Source: Drechmeria coniospora
Lineage: Eukaryota; Ascomycota; Sordariomycetes; Hypocreales; Ophiocordycipitaceae
Direction: 5' to 3'
NCBI RefSeq assembly: GCF_001625195.1
Contig: NC_054390.1
Location: 9,645,222-9,709,221, forward strand
Length of the DNA: 64,000 nt
The notes under the pieces are model-generated. The model made no database searches. It saw only the letters and a list, made by a program, of their open reading frames with translations, and was not told the DNA's origin. This document shows positions 42,859 through 53,715 of this stretch, one piece after another (the stretch's first letter is position 1; each line of letters opens with the position of its first letter). A program made the translations under genes and the position numbers.

Positions 42859-43399
42859 TCACATCTCATGGGCATCTTTTGGTGACCGTACATCGTTGCA
42901 CCACCAGATGCCTGCACTGTCCAAACAGCTTACTCTCTCGCACTTGGCTGGCCCGGCCCCGAGTTTGGGTATGTAGCCACCCCAGGACCATCGTAACCAG
43001 TTCGTGCCACCGATGTAACCGCCAAAATGCGCTTTAGGGAAGTTGTCACAGATCGTGTTGTAGTCCGCCGTCCCCGCAAACGTCGTGTGGGCGAATGGTG
43101 TTTTTAAGACGGGGACAACCGGCTTGGAATCGAGGTTTTCTCTTCGTTCGACTCCCGTCGTGTGGTCTATCAGATACCGAGAGCGAGTATCGGAAGCTTC
43201 ATTTTTCACTCTGCTAGAAATCATCAGCTCTGGTGTCGCTTCCAGTTCCACCGTTTCGACCATGGCATTCGAGCCATTTCGAGGCGTGACAACGGCGAGC
43301 CCCTAGAGTGACGGATTAGCTTTCTATGCTTCCTGCGACATCTCTCGATCGTACTCTGTATGAGAGAAAAAGAATTGCGGCAATGCAGGTCCATTTCAT
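42859..43399 (-). CDS. small secreted cysteine-containing fungal protein
   Basis: Two exons: 43355-43399 and 42859-43302, with a 52-nt intron (donor GTACGA, branch AGCTAATCC, acceptor TCTAG), phase 0, 162 residues. Splicing yields a signal peptide, MKWTCIAAILFLSYRGLA, that is absent without it. The mature protein has an Arg-containing N-terminal stretch and then the conserved C-terminal block: ICDNFPKAHFGGYIGG, LRWSWGGYIP, and GPAKCERVSCLDSAGIWWCND. That last block (GPxxCxRVSCxxxxxIWWCND) is shared by a widespread family of secreted fungal proteins of unknown role. There are four cysteines in the mature part. The small size and context fit an effector-like protein, which is inference. Confidence 0.7.
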
Positions 43400-44789
43400 T
43401 TTGCCAGCGAGAATGGCCTCGACGAAGCGAATAGACTCGGATTTAATGCTCTAGTCACGGGAGAAGTGAATGCAGCACAATACCGTACGGGGGCGAGGGG
43501 CTGGGCAGACTTAAAGATAAACCAGCCATTTGCCGAGGACGGAATACAGGATACTGTAATTTTTTCAGAAAGCCTCGTGCAGAAATGGCCGTGCGGTAGG
43601 TCGATGCTTTGGCGTAGGATGACACAAGTAAACCGCTCAGTCGGAGGTGGGTTATTTCGGACATCTGTTTTTGCTGGCCAGGTTGTTCATCTTTTGTAGC
43701 ACCTTTTCAATAGTGCACGGCCTTTGGGGGCACACGTTTAATCTCATTCTCGACACTTGAATCATCCTCCGTACCCCTTAGATTATTGTGAGGGAGGGGC
43801 ACATTACACCAACTCTCATATACGTTGAGAGTGGCGTTCGAATTTTTGACATATTCTTCAACCTCATTGCCATGGTCAACATATGTCATTCTGCAGAATC
43901 AAAACATCCGTATCTTGAGCGTGAATGGCAGGTGACGGTCAAGGTGGCATCGAAAACATTACCATTTCAGCCGTCATCTTCTTGTGAGGATTGCCAGAAA
44001 GCCAGTTGTGACCTTTCGCTTTTGAGGTTGGAAAGGAAACAATAGTGGCTCGAATTGAATAGGATTATTGCTATTGTTCAACGGCAAGTGCCACCAGATG
44101 ATCTTGCTCCCTGCTAGTGACGGGTCAAACATGATGAACAAGGAGGCGACCAACCGCAATCTGTAAATATCCCTCAAGGTAACGATTGATGTCTGCGGGT
44201 CACTGCGCTCAGCTCAGCGTACACCTATAACGCCTGGTAGTCATGCGGCAGATAGCTAGCCTTCCTCCGTACTCGAGCATTTCATACCTTGCCGGAGCAC
44301 CAAGGATATGTAATGTAGTGATGTACAGATTTTAGCTCATAGTTGGTGCGAAATTTCCGGATACCTAGCAATTCATCCAGGCTCTGTTGATCTGGTCCAT
44401 CGGCTGGATCAAGCTGGATTCATGCCACCAGTTTATCACCATTGCCTTTACAAGTATGAAGCCGTGGTATCTCCAGAGTACGCATATATACTGTCTACGG
44501 TCCATGTGCAGTTGCGTGGTTGCAACAACAAGTAGCACCTCTCTATACTGCTGTGCTTTGACTTCGCAGGACTGTTGCTCCGCATTGGATCACTTGCTAT
44601 GAATTGGCCGGCAAACTATCATTTCTCCTCGTTTCTCATCCCCCGCCCCCCCAAAAAATGCAGATATTATTATCAGGTTTTGGTTTTATCCTCTATCAAA
44701 CAAAGCATCTTATGATGTGTGGCTCCATATCGAATGAGCATTTTTAACAGCATATCGCAGGGAGTACTTTTTGTATCGGATATGGGGAA
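43400..44789. other. AT-rich intergenic, no gene supported
   Basis: Only short frames. A C run with CCCCGCCCCCCCAAAAAATG lies at about 44640. Confidence 0.4.
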
Positions 44790-45293
44790 ATGTCACTTGG
44801 TGAGGTGATTTCCTCGAGCTGTTCTCTCGCATCATCGCGACCCAGAGGAAATACACCAATATACGAGGTTATTCTTGAAAGTCCCGTCTATTGTAGAATC
44901 GCTAATCTGACCCCTCTCCGCGGCCTCGGAGTAGGGCAAATGCTTACCCTTGCAGGACAAATGCTTGACCTTGCAGGACGTATACAATTTTGTAAACTCT
45001 TAGATGAGGCAGATAGTATCCACGCTCCTGGCATCATGTCTCTTGACAAGTCCTTTGTCTATCCACTGCCCGTCATCATGACTTATTACGACATCATCAC
45101 CGGCGAAGCCGCGTTCGAGAAGAACAGCGCGTCAAACGGTGCCAAGGGTTTCGATTCTCTTTATAGACAAGCCAACTTCAAGAGCGGCGTAAGCAGCTGG
45201 GACACGACTGTACGGAATTTTGATAGGTATTGCAGTGGAAATACTCAGCACCAGTATCACAGTCCCGCTTGGTGTTTCTTCACCAGCCCCTGA
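44790..45293 (+). pseudogene. relic of an unrecognised gene family, copy 1
   Basis: A 167-codon frame. The part from about 45037 looks truly protein-derived (MSLDKSFVYPLPVIMTYYDI, then FDSLYRQANFKSG). The same pattern appears on the minus strand near 53.6 kb with a stop codon inside. The upstream part of the frame is not convincingly coding. I do not recognise the family. It could be an exon of a living gene, but no adjoining exons are evident. Confidence 0.4.
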
Positions 45294-47362
45294 AGGGAAG
45301 TCTAGTGTGGCGCGTGGCCGACGTGCATATGCTGGTTGAGTCACGCTCCGCAATCACACTGTACTTGCACTGTACTGTACATGCACGGAGCAGTACTCCG
45401 TGCTGTATTAGTTAAGTGTATTTGTACGGGTTATTTGAAAAGGGCGAAGGATATAAAATTGTTGTCTTACATAGTAACATTGAGAGGTTCAGAAAACGAA
45501 GCCCTAGAGCGCTCACCATTATCAGGGGGGCTGCAACAGGATAGCAGGACGGGCGGAATACTACTAACTTTGTTGATTCTTTTGCTGTTGCTCCTGCTGC
45601 TGCCCGCGGCCAGCTCTTAGCAGGAATGCCCAAGCATAGCAAGAAGGGGAAGGGCAGCACTTACGATGTTGATTGGAGTTGAAGGAAGAAAAAAGGAGTG
45701 GGCTACCCTATCAGGAGACACAATACTAGGAGCATGGATCCTGTAACTAGGCATGGCACTGACAGAAGGAGGGGGGTTATATAAGCTAGGAGAGCTCCCC
45801 AGACGCAGGAAGGGAAGTCTCTCTAGGGATTAGTGCACTTATTACCTTTATCCTCACAGCTAGCTACCCATCACCGGCGTTCTAGCTACTAGACCTTGAT
45901 ACTCACTCTCTCGTGAACCCATTGCGTCCTACAATCTCTATATATTCGCCACCCTCATCATACTTGCAGGGTGAAATAACTGAAGAAGTCTTACCGCACC
46001 CGCCTCCAAATGAAGCTAGCGTCCATGTATGCGGCACAATACAAAGCTGTCCTTCGACCTGTCGGTTTATCCGCAGATGGTACTTTTTCAAGTCTATTTC
46101 GTCTCAAGCACTGTTGCCTAAAGGACTATGCTTGTCTGTCTCCGTATTCCGCGCAATCAACCTACTTCCACTATTGCCTCAAGGACCCTGCCTTGCAACC
46201 AACAGAGCAAACATCTACCTCGGTCGATTGTGAATCTAGGCGATTCCGAATGTACTGTAATTCATTTGACAGCAAAGTAAAGTTTTCTTACATGCTGCAC
46301 CAATTTTGACTTCGGCCCCCATATGTATTGTGTTCTCTAATATATCTATACTAGGCAGTGGTGTACTTGTCTACAGTATAGCAGTATGGCAAACGATTCG
46401 GACGGACATTAATACAACGAAACCGGAAATGGCCGTAACAGAATCATTCGTGATTCATGCTAAGCAGGCGTTTATATCGACAAAGACAGAGCGGGACGCC
46501 ATTGCTTAGTGGTTTGCCCCTCGAGTTGCTGCTGCGGTCTGGTGCAGATAACTCGGCTTGCATAAAAGTATGCCGTATCCCAGCCACTCACGCCGCACTT
46601 GAAGCCATCAACAGCAAAGACTGCTGTAAGGAAGGCTAGATCAATGACTCAATAATAGGATCACCAACACCGGCCAGTTACACCGGTATAACAAACAACT
46701 GTCAGAGGCTGTTTGTAGGATAAGCAGCAGATGCCCAAGTTAAAGGGAACGAGGTAACAGTCTCCCCCCAGGCCCGTTGCGGCAATTACACAAGATATCT
46801 GCCGATCGATTTTTTCCGGCCGTACGGTCGATATTTTTATTGCCGCCGAACCGCGTCGTGGCGGATCTTTTTGACTGCACCGTTTTGACTCGACGATCCC
46901 GACGGCAAGTACCTTTTCTCGCAAGCCGCCCACAAAACAGAGCCTGCCCCTACTACCCAGCTAGTAGGCTAGTAGTAGTATAAAGGATGCGATCTCTATA
47001 TATAAACTAGAATAATAGGATATACCCTACCTGACCCGACTAAGACTGGGAGGTAAATAGAGGTAATCATTCAATCAATTCGATCAATCAAGATTCTATC
47101 CATATATTTATATCTCCAATCCGTTCGACAGTAACAGAAGTTATTGTAATTTATTTTCTGAACTTCTGACAGTTATATCCTCTCCTGATCGGTTGAACCA
47201 ATCTTAGTGGCTCTAACATAGCTGGAACTTTATTCAAGTTTCCAATACATAATATAACGGCTATATAATAATGAGCCGTTTATAGAGACTGTCCTATAAA
47301 AAATCAGTATAAGTATTTGTATATCTAAAGTTGCAACAGTATAGTACCCTTTGGATGCTGCA
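45294..47362. other. AT-rich intergenic, no gene supported
   Basis: Many short frames and none conserved-looking. The DNA immediately right of 47362 is the 3' end of the adhesin pseudogene. Confidence 0.4.
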
Positions 47363-50300
47363 TTAACTGCGAAGCAGTGAATAAGCGCGGCCAGTAAAAT
47401 CATCAGGCGAAGAGGCACTTGGTTCAATAATAGCTTGGCCTGGTAGCGAAACAGTAAAGTAGTTGTAATACGTTACGCCCCACTGACCGTAAACGAAGCG
47501 GAAGGGGTAGGCAAAGCCGGCCGCTAAGTGCTTGGAAACACATTGCTTCGGATTAGGGTAGTAATTTTCCAAGATAGGTATCGAAGCCGGATTAACAACA
47601 CCTGTATCACAATCGAACGCATTCCCATCGCCAAGGAATAAGAAAGCCCCATTATCAGCTGCTGCACAGAATGTATATGTTCCAGTTGTTGGTGGTACAT
47701 AGTAGCCTTGAGAAACAAATACAAAGCTCTTTGGATTAACTGGGACGTTGAATAATGCAATTGATCCAAACGAGATTCTGTTAGAAAGTGTTTGAGCTAT
47801 TGGATTTTGACCAAGATAGCTGTTTGGACCGCGTCCAGTTACAGAACCGAGGCCAGAAGTATTTTCTTCATTTGGATAGTAGTATAAATTAAATCCAGAT
47901 GGTGACTTAGGTGCAGAAGAGGGTTGTAAGGTAGCGAGTATACACGCCCCCGTAGGGAATTCCGTAACGATAACACTAGTAGTACAGGGGTGAATGCAGT
48001 CTGTTGCTGGTGGAATCGTTTTAGTGCCGACTACGCTTCCTGGTACTGTTGTTGTTACTATCTCGTCGGGAACGCAGATGAGCGGATAAGCGCGGCCAGT
48101 AAAATCATCAGGCGAAGAGGCACTAGGTTCAATAATAGCTTGACCTGGTAGCGAAACAGTAAAGTAGTTATAATACGTTACGCCCTACTGACCGTAAATA
48201 AAGCGGAAGGGGTAGGCAAAGCCGGCCACCAAGTCCTTGGTAATACATTTCTTCGGGTCGGGGTAGAAATGTTCCAAGAGTGGTATCGAAGCCGGATTGA
48301 CAACACCTGTATTACAATCGAACGCGCTCCCATCGCCAAGGAATAAGAAAGCCCCGTTATCGGCATTTGCACAGAATGTATATATTCCAGTTGTTGGTGG
48401 TACATAGTAGCCTTAATTAACAAATGTAAAGTTTTCTGGAGTTACAGGGACGCTGAATAATGCAATCGATCCGAACGAGATCCTGTTGGCAAGCCGTTCT
48501 GCTATTGGAGTATGGTTAAGGTAGCTGTTTGGACCACGTCCAGTTTTAGAGCCGATGCCAGAAGTAGAACGTTCGTTTGGATAGTAGTATGACTTAAAAC
48601 CAGATGGTTTGCTAGGTGCACATGAGGGTTGTAGTGTAGATAGTATACACGCTCCTTCAGGAATAGAAACTGTTGCTGTAATGCTCCTACTGGCTGAAGA
48701 GCTACTAGCTGCTGATTTAGTAGTGGTTTGCGTTATACTTCCACTAGTCTGCGTAACTGTAACTGTAGTTAGGCAGTTGGCAGTGCATCCAGTTGCTGGC
48801 GGAATCGTAATGGTACCAGCTGATGGCCCAGTAATAGTTTCTGTTACTGTACCGACAGTCTGTATAATTCGAACAGTAATTAGGCAGTTGGAAGTACATC
48901 CAGCTGATGGCAAAATTGTAGTAGTACCAGCTGTTATTCCAGTAGTAGTTTCTGTTATAGTACCGCCAGTCTGTGTAATTCGAATAGTAGTTAGGCAGTC
49001 GGTAATGCACCCAGCTGATGGTGGAATTGTAGTAGTACCAGGTGTTGGTCCGCCAGTAAATTGTGTTGTAAAGACGCTTGCTGGAATTGTTATAATTCTA
49101 ACTGTAGTAATGCAGTTGGCGGTACATCCAGCTGCTGGTGTTATCGTACTAGTACCAGGTGTTGGGCCAGGAACTGTTTCTGTTACTGTACCGCCAGTCT
49201 GTGTAATTATAATAGTAGTTAGGCAGTTGGTACTGCACCCAGCTGATGGTGGAATTGTAGCAGTACCAGGTGTTGGTCCGCCAGTAAATTGTGTTGTAAA
49301 GACGCTTGCTGGAATTGTTATAATTCTAACTGTAGTAATGCAGTTGGCGGTACATCCAGCTGCTGGTGTTATCGTACTAGTACCAGGTGTTGGGCCAGGA
49401 ACTGTTTCTGTTACCGTACCGCCAGTCTGTGTAATTATAATAGTAGTTAGGCAGTTGGTACTGCATCCAGCTGATGGTGGAATTGTAGTAGTACCAGGTG
49501 TTGGTCCGCCAGTAAATTGTGTTGTAAAGACGCTTGCCGGAATCGTTATGACTCTAACTGTATTAACGCAGTTGGCGGTACATCCAGCTGCTGGTGTTAT
49601 CGTACTAGTACCAGGTGTTGGGCCAGGAACTGTTTCTGTTATCGTACCGACAGTCTGTATAACTCGAACAGTAGTTAGGCAGTTGGCAGTACATCCTGCC
49701 GATGGCGGAATCGTAGTAGTACCGGCTGTTTGTCCAGTAGTAGTTTCTGTTATGGTGCCGCCAGTCTGTGTAATTATAATAGTAGTTAGGCAGTTGGCAA
49801 TACACCCAGCTGATGGTGAAATTGTAGTAGTACCAGGTGTTGGTCCGCCAGTAAAATGCGTTACATAACTACTAGTAGAGGCGCTACTCGGGATCGAAGT
49901 CACGTATATAAATACAGTTGTTACGCAGCCTTCAGTGCATCCAGACGATGGTAGGATTGTAGTTGTTCCGGGCGTCTGACCAGTTGTTGTATGTATAAAA
50001 ATACCGGTTGTAACGGGGACGGTTACAATTACTGTAGTTACGCAATTCGAACTACAACCAGATGGTGGCATGATGGTACTGGTACCTGGCGCAAGCCCGC
50101 TTGTTGTTGTGGTTATCATGCCGCTCGATATACTAACCGGGCCGGGGTCCGTTTTAGTATACGTCCTGTTTCATTGCGTTAACATGATCCTCATATCGGT
50201 AGGGATCAGGGGAATATACCTTGTCTTGCTGCTTTCCGAGGGCCCGGTAAGACTAGTGCCCATACAGCTATACTTGTACAGTATTTCCTCAACAACTACC

Positions 50301-50401
50301 ATCGAACCGTAAGCATTCTGATTAGAGTCATCTCCTGGAGCAAGGCCGAGAACTCCAGCAACTAGACTCAGGATACTAAGTATTGTGATTTGTTGCTTCA
50401 T
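47363..50401 (-). pseudogene. GLEYA-domain cell-surface adhesin, three in-frame nonsense codons
   Basis: One uninterrupted reading frame of 1,013 codons apart from three stops, at 50171-50173 (TGA), 48413-48415 (TAA) and 48185-48187 (TAG). It starts with a signal peptide (MKQQITILSILSLVAGVLGL). About 450 residues of Thr-rich repeats follow, built on GPTPGTTTIPPSAGCxxNCLTT. Then come two GLEYA-type ligand-binding domains (about 48070-48700 and 47363-47940), each with YYYPNE, GRGPNSYL, RISFGSIALF, GYYVPPTTG and AFLFLGDG. Each stop is one transition from a sense codon; at two of them the other domain copy still has CAA or TGG. Such adhesins bind host or fungal surface glycans. As it stands the gene cannot make the full protein. 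Confidence 0.85.
49010..49695. repeat. three near-identical 228-bp (76-codon) units in the adhesin repeat region
   Basis: The word CCAGGTGTTGGTCCGCCAG recurs at about 49038, 49266 and 49494, giving a 228-bp period. Each unit holds two Cys-pair motifs (GCxxNC). Flanking units 48720-49010 and 49695-50060 are more diverged, so the central three are the youngest. Confidence 0.9.
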
Positions 50402-51631
50402 CTTGTACGTAAGTAGTAAATAGTATATGTAGGAGCTTCAGAGGAGCAAAAGAAGCATATACCTTTGTAATATATTTCGATACTACATTGGTACTAATGC
50501 TTTTAAACCGTATTTCTCTTTGCTCTGGATATCGTTTATTGGGTATGCGTGAGCTATTATATAAACGGTACTCGTCTTTACCTGCGTATTTCAATAATAA
50601 GCCTTGCGCTATATTAAACTATGGACCAGGGTGTAGCACCACTCGTATTCTGTGGCATATAGCACCTACCAAGTCCACATTGACTCTGGCACCCATTTTT
50701 TGTGGCTGGTTTGGTGCAAAAGTTATTATGACCCCGGTGCCTCCGGCGCTATTGCTCTTTACAGCAATACAGCTCGAATCAGGACATCCGTAAATACTCC
50801 GTGCAGAGTACGCTTCGATTCCGGGTCTTGACGGAAGTAAATAAGAAACCAAGAACGCGTAAACACTACGTTACAGACGTGACCGCTATCCTACAGGGGA
50901 CGCTACAGTGACACGTACACACTAGCTGTGTCCTGCTGCATTATAGGCCACAAAAGGTGCTATATATGCCAGAAAGCAGACCTACCAAGTCCACATTGAC
51001 TGTGGCGCCCATTTTTTGTGGCTAGTTTGGTGCAACATATTCCCTATGTGCAGAAGTTTATTACTACTAGTTACTTTTGCATAAAGTAGCTAAATAAGTC
51101 CATTAATGCCAAGAGGCCGTTGTCTATCGGCGCCGCTATCCAGGCCTCTCTAGTTAGGCTGCACATTCCCTAGCGATATACCTCCTAGGTCAACCAATAA
51201 GATCCTCCCGACTTCCCGACCTTGTCCGAGAACCAATTTAGTATGCTGATCCGGGTCTATGGGTGTGGGCAATAACGCACCCGCCATGGCCAACCGTACG
51301 ACTAGCTAGCGTATGTGGATGTGTGTATGTGCGGGAGAGCATTTGTGCTAGGGTTTAGATATGCCCCTTTGCTGCTCGTGTAATTTAGAATTCTTGAACA
51401 GCCTACTCCAGACTAATTTTATAGTTCGTTAATACTTACAAGCGATATCTGTTTGAAACTAGGGGACACGCTGGCCAGTTTGTGCTACTACTTGTGTCAC
51501 GCCCCGTATATTTGGCTCTCGGGATTTCCTCGCACCACCTTCAGTGGTGACACTCGCATTACATAAACGCTACAGATTACTTTACTGCATTTTCTAATGA
51601 AAAATTTACTACTACAGTTCCCGACAAATTA
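50402..51631. other. AT-rich intergenic with a duplicated 55-bp block
   Basis: The block CCTACCAAGTCCACATTGAC and then CCCATTTTTTGTGGCT.GTTTGGTGCAA occurs at 50665-50719 and 50981-51035. Near the two copies, TGTGGCATATAGCACCT (50651) and AGGTGCTATATATGCCA (50955) are partial inverted repeats. This may be a degraded small transposon. No gene. Confidence 0.5.
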
Positions 51632-52760
51632 ATGTCTCTCGCTTTCGCCCACAAAGGCGTTTGTCAGACATTGGTCCAAAAGCAGCGTTCTAGGCTGCAA
51701 CTAAATGGACCAGAAGAGAAAGCACTACATCGATATATCGATAGGCTTAATACTAGTAACTTTGCAGTACGGCCAGAATTTAGATACTGCAAATTGTATA
51801 CTACAAGAGCGGGCATTACTAATTCAAGAGCTCCAGCTATAACTGTTGGAAAGAACTGGACTACAATATTTATTTAACGTTATCAATTGTGTGTTGTGTG
51901 TATATAGTGACCAAGTGTAGACTAGGACTACGTAATCATGTGGCGCACGATTACGGAGAGGATAAAAGTGGCCGTATGATTGCAGCATTTTTTCCCTCCT
52001 TTCGTACCAAGTTGAATCCATTGAATGTGATCTCTTGTTACCAGTTTCCCCCAGGACCGAACCAACATCAATCTCTAAAGCAATACCAAAAGAAGCTCAA
52101 TTCAAACCATCATGCCTCTAAAAGTATAGATAGAGTTACCTCTTATTTTCAACAGCTGCAACTAGTAATTGAAAAAGAAGATATCTGTTAAAAATACTAA
52201 TATCTATATTCATAAGAATACCCAAAGAGGATACTATTCTATGTGTGTTGCTGCTTGCAACACCTGGCGGCAGTACTACTGCCAGCCAATTTACTACTGT
52301 CTCACGACTTGTGCAAGTAGTACTCGGTCGACCAAGCGAATCTATTGATCGGATCGTTAGTTGAGATTCTCCCAACTACTACTAGTAGTTGCCAGCTGAC
52401 AGGACTACTGAACTGTTGCACACGAAGACTCTTCCAACTGCAACTAGCAGTTGCTTGCTGGTAGTACTACTACTAGCTACTTGACTACTGCTGCAGTACT
52501 ACTGCACTGTAGCGACCGAACGGTAATATCAACCAAGTCTACCAGTTGCATACACCAACTATGCAACTGGTAGTATGACTCAAACAGGGCATTTGGAACT
52601 GCATTGCGTACAAGCAGATCGTTCGGAGATGCATTGTCTGGAAGCAGATCGTTCGGAGATGTTGTCTGGAAGCAGCCAGAATCCCGACACGTGCACATTA
52701 CTGATCGAGGTACAACCTCACAGGTATGAAATAGTCCTTCTTTTCCCGCGCTTCTCTTAG
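51632..52760 (+). pseudogene. pogo/Tc5 (CENP-B HTH) transposase relic
   Basis: The frame at 51632-51877 contains RLQLNGPEEKALHRYIDRLN, then FAVRPEF, then APAITVGKNWTTIFI, the pattern of the CENP-B/Tc5 DNA-binding domain of fungal pogo-type transposases. A second piece at 51961-52191 ends with DRVTSYFQQLQLVIEKEDI, like the helix leading to the DDE catalytic domain, and stops at once. Frames shift and the catalytic core is not visible. A 25-bp unit with AAGCAGATCGTTCGGAGATG is repeated at about 52611-52665. Confidence 0.55.
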
Positions 52761-53215
52761 AAAGAACATTGCATCATCAATCAAGATCAATTGAAGTTGA
52801 ATCGCAGTACAGCTGTCACACCAATCATACGATTAGATGCATAAGGGCTCAGGTTTAATCCGAGCAGACCCATAAGAGGCGCAAAGGTTCTTGCCAGAGG
52901 CCACTGTGTCCCAGCAGGAAGAAGACTGTGTCCAAGCAGGCCTACAGTAAGGAAAACGCTCGTTAGAAAAAGGCCACTATGGCCGGAATCTCTTTTGTAG
53001 AAATCAAGGCTGTTTCATTTGTTGAGACGTATGCTCCTATCGAACAAGGCAACGTATGGTGTGACAACAGCACTCCTTGACTTGTTCAAATCTGTATTCC
53101 CTGCCCAGTTACTAACTGGTGCCCGTCCTGCTGTTACTAACAGCTTCGGTTGATTTCCAGATTGGATTGCAACCACGCTTCCACTGTGCCCCTTCCTTAC
53201 ACTTCTTGTAAGCAA

Positions 53216-53400
53216 ATTGCGAGACCTACTAGTCCTACTAGGACTATAGACTGCAAGGTGTCCCTAGTCCCCTACTACCCAGGGAGACAGAGGGGGCTGT
53301 TGGTCCTACTAGGACCAACAACCTCCTGGTCCTACTAGGACTGGTAGGTTGCAAGGAGCCAACGGACCAACTAGTCCTACTGGGACCAGTATAACAGAGG
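53216..53400. repeat. cluster of GTCCTACTAGGAC palindromes
   Basis: Four copies in 160 bp. The longest is a perfect 23-nt odd palindrome at 53298-53320 (arm TGTTGGTCCTA, central C). Others are TAGTCCTACTAGGACTA at 53229-53245, GGTCCTACTAGGAC at about 53328 and AGTCCTACTGGGACCAG at about 53373. Surrounding DNA carries more CTACTAGTAG-type words. Confidence 0.85.
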
Positions 53401-53559
53401 GGGTCCTAGCCCAACCAATAGAGGATCTACTAGATACCTCTCTTCCAGATGCACCCGAATTAGAAGACAACTCTGATTCAATGGATTTCAACCTGGCGTA
53501 CTGGATCAAGGACCTATACCGCTAAGCCAAGGTAAAGCAACTACTAGATAGTAGCAGGA

Positions 53560-53715
53560 CTACTAGCTGGAAGCAGGTACTTGAAGTTCTCTAGCCTTTA
53601 AAGCGAATCGAAAGCTCCGGCGCTGTTGACCGCGCTCTGCTTGCCGAACACGGTGTTGCTAGTGATGGTGTTGTAATAGGCCGTGATGACGGGAGTGGAC
53701 GGACAAGGGACTCGA
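53560..53715 (-). pseudogene. relic of an unrecognised gene family, copy 2
   Basis: The minus strand reads PVITAYYNTITSNTVFGKQS and then NSAGAFDSL, followed by a TAA where copy 1 (about 45076-45190) has Tyr, and then NFK as in copy 1. The frame is closed by stops a few codons either side, so this is a fragment. Confidence 0.55.

Noticed and set aside
48609..49868. 419-codon plus-strand Val/Pro-rich frame
   Set aside because: Antisense shadow of the adhesin repeat; the minus strand has the GLEYA domains and signal peptide.
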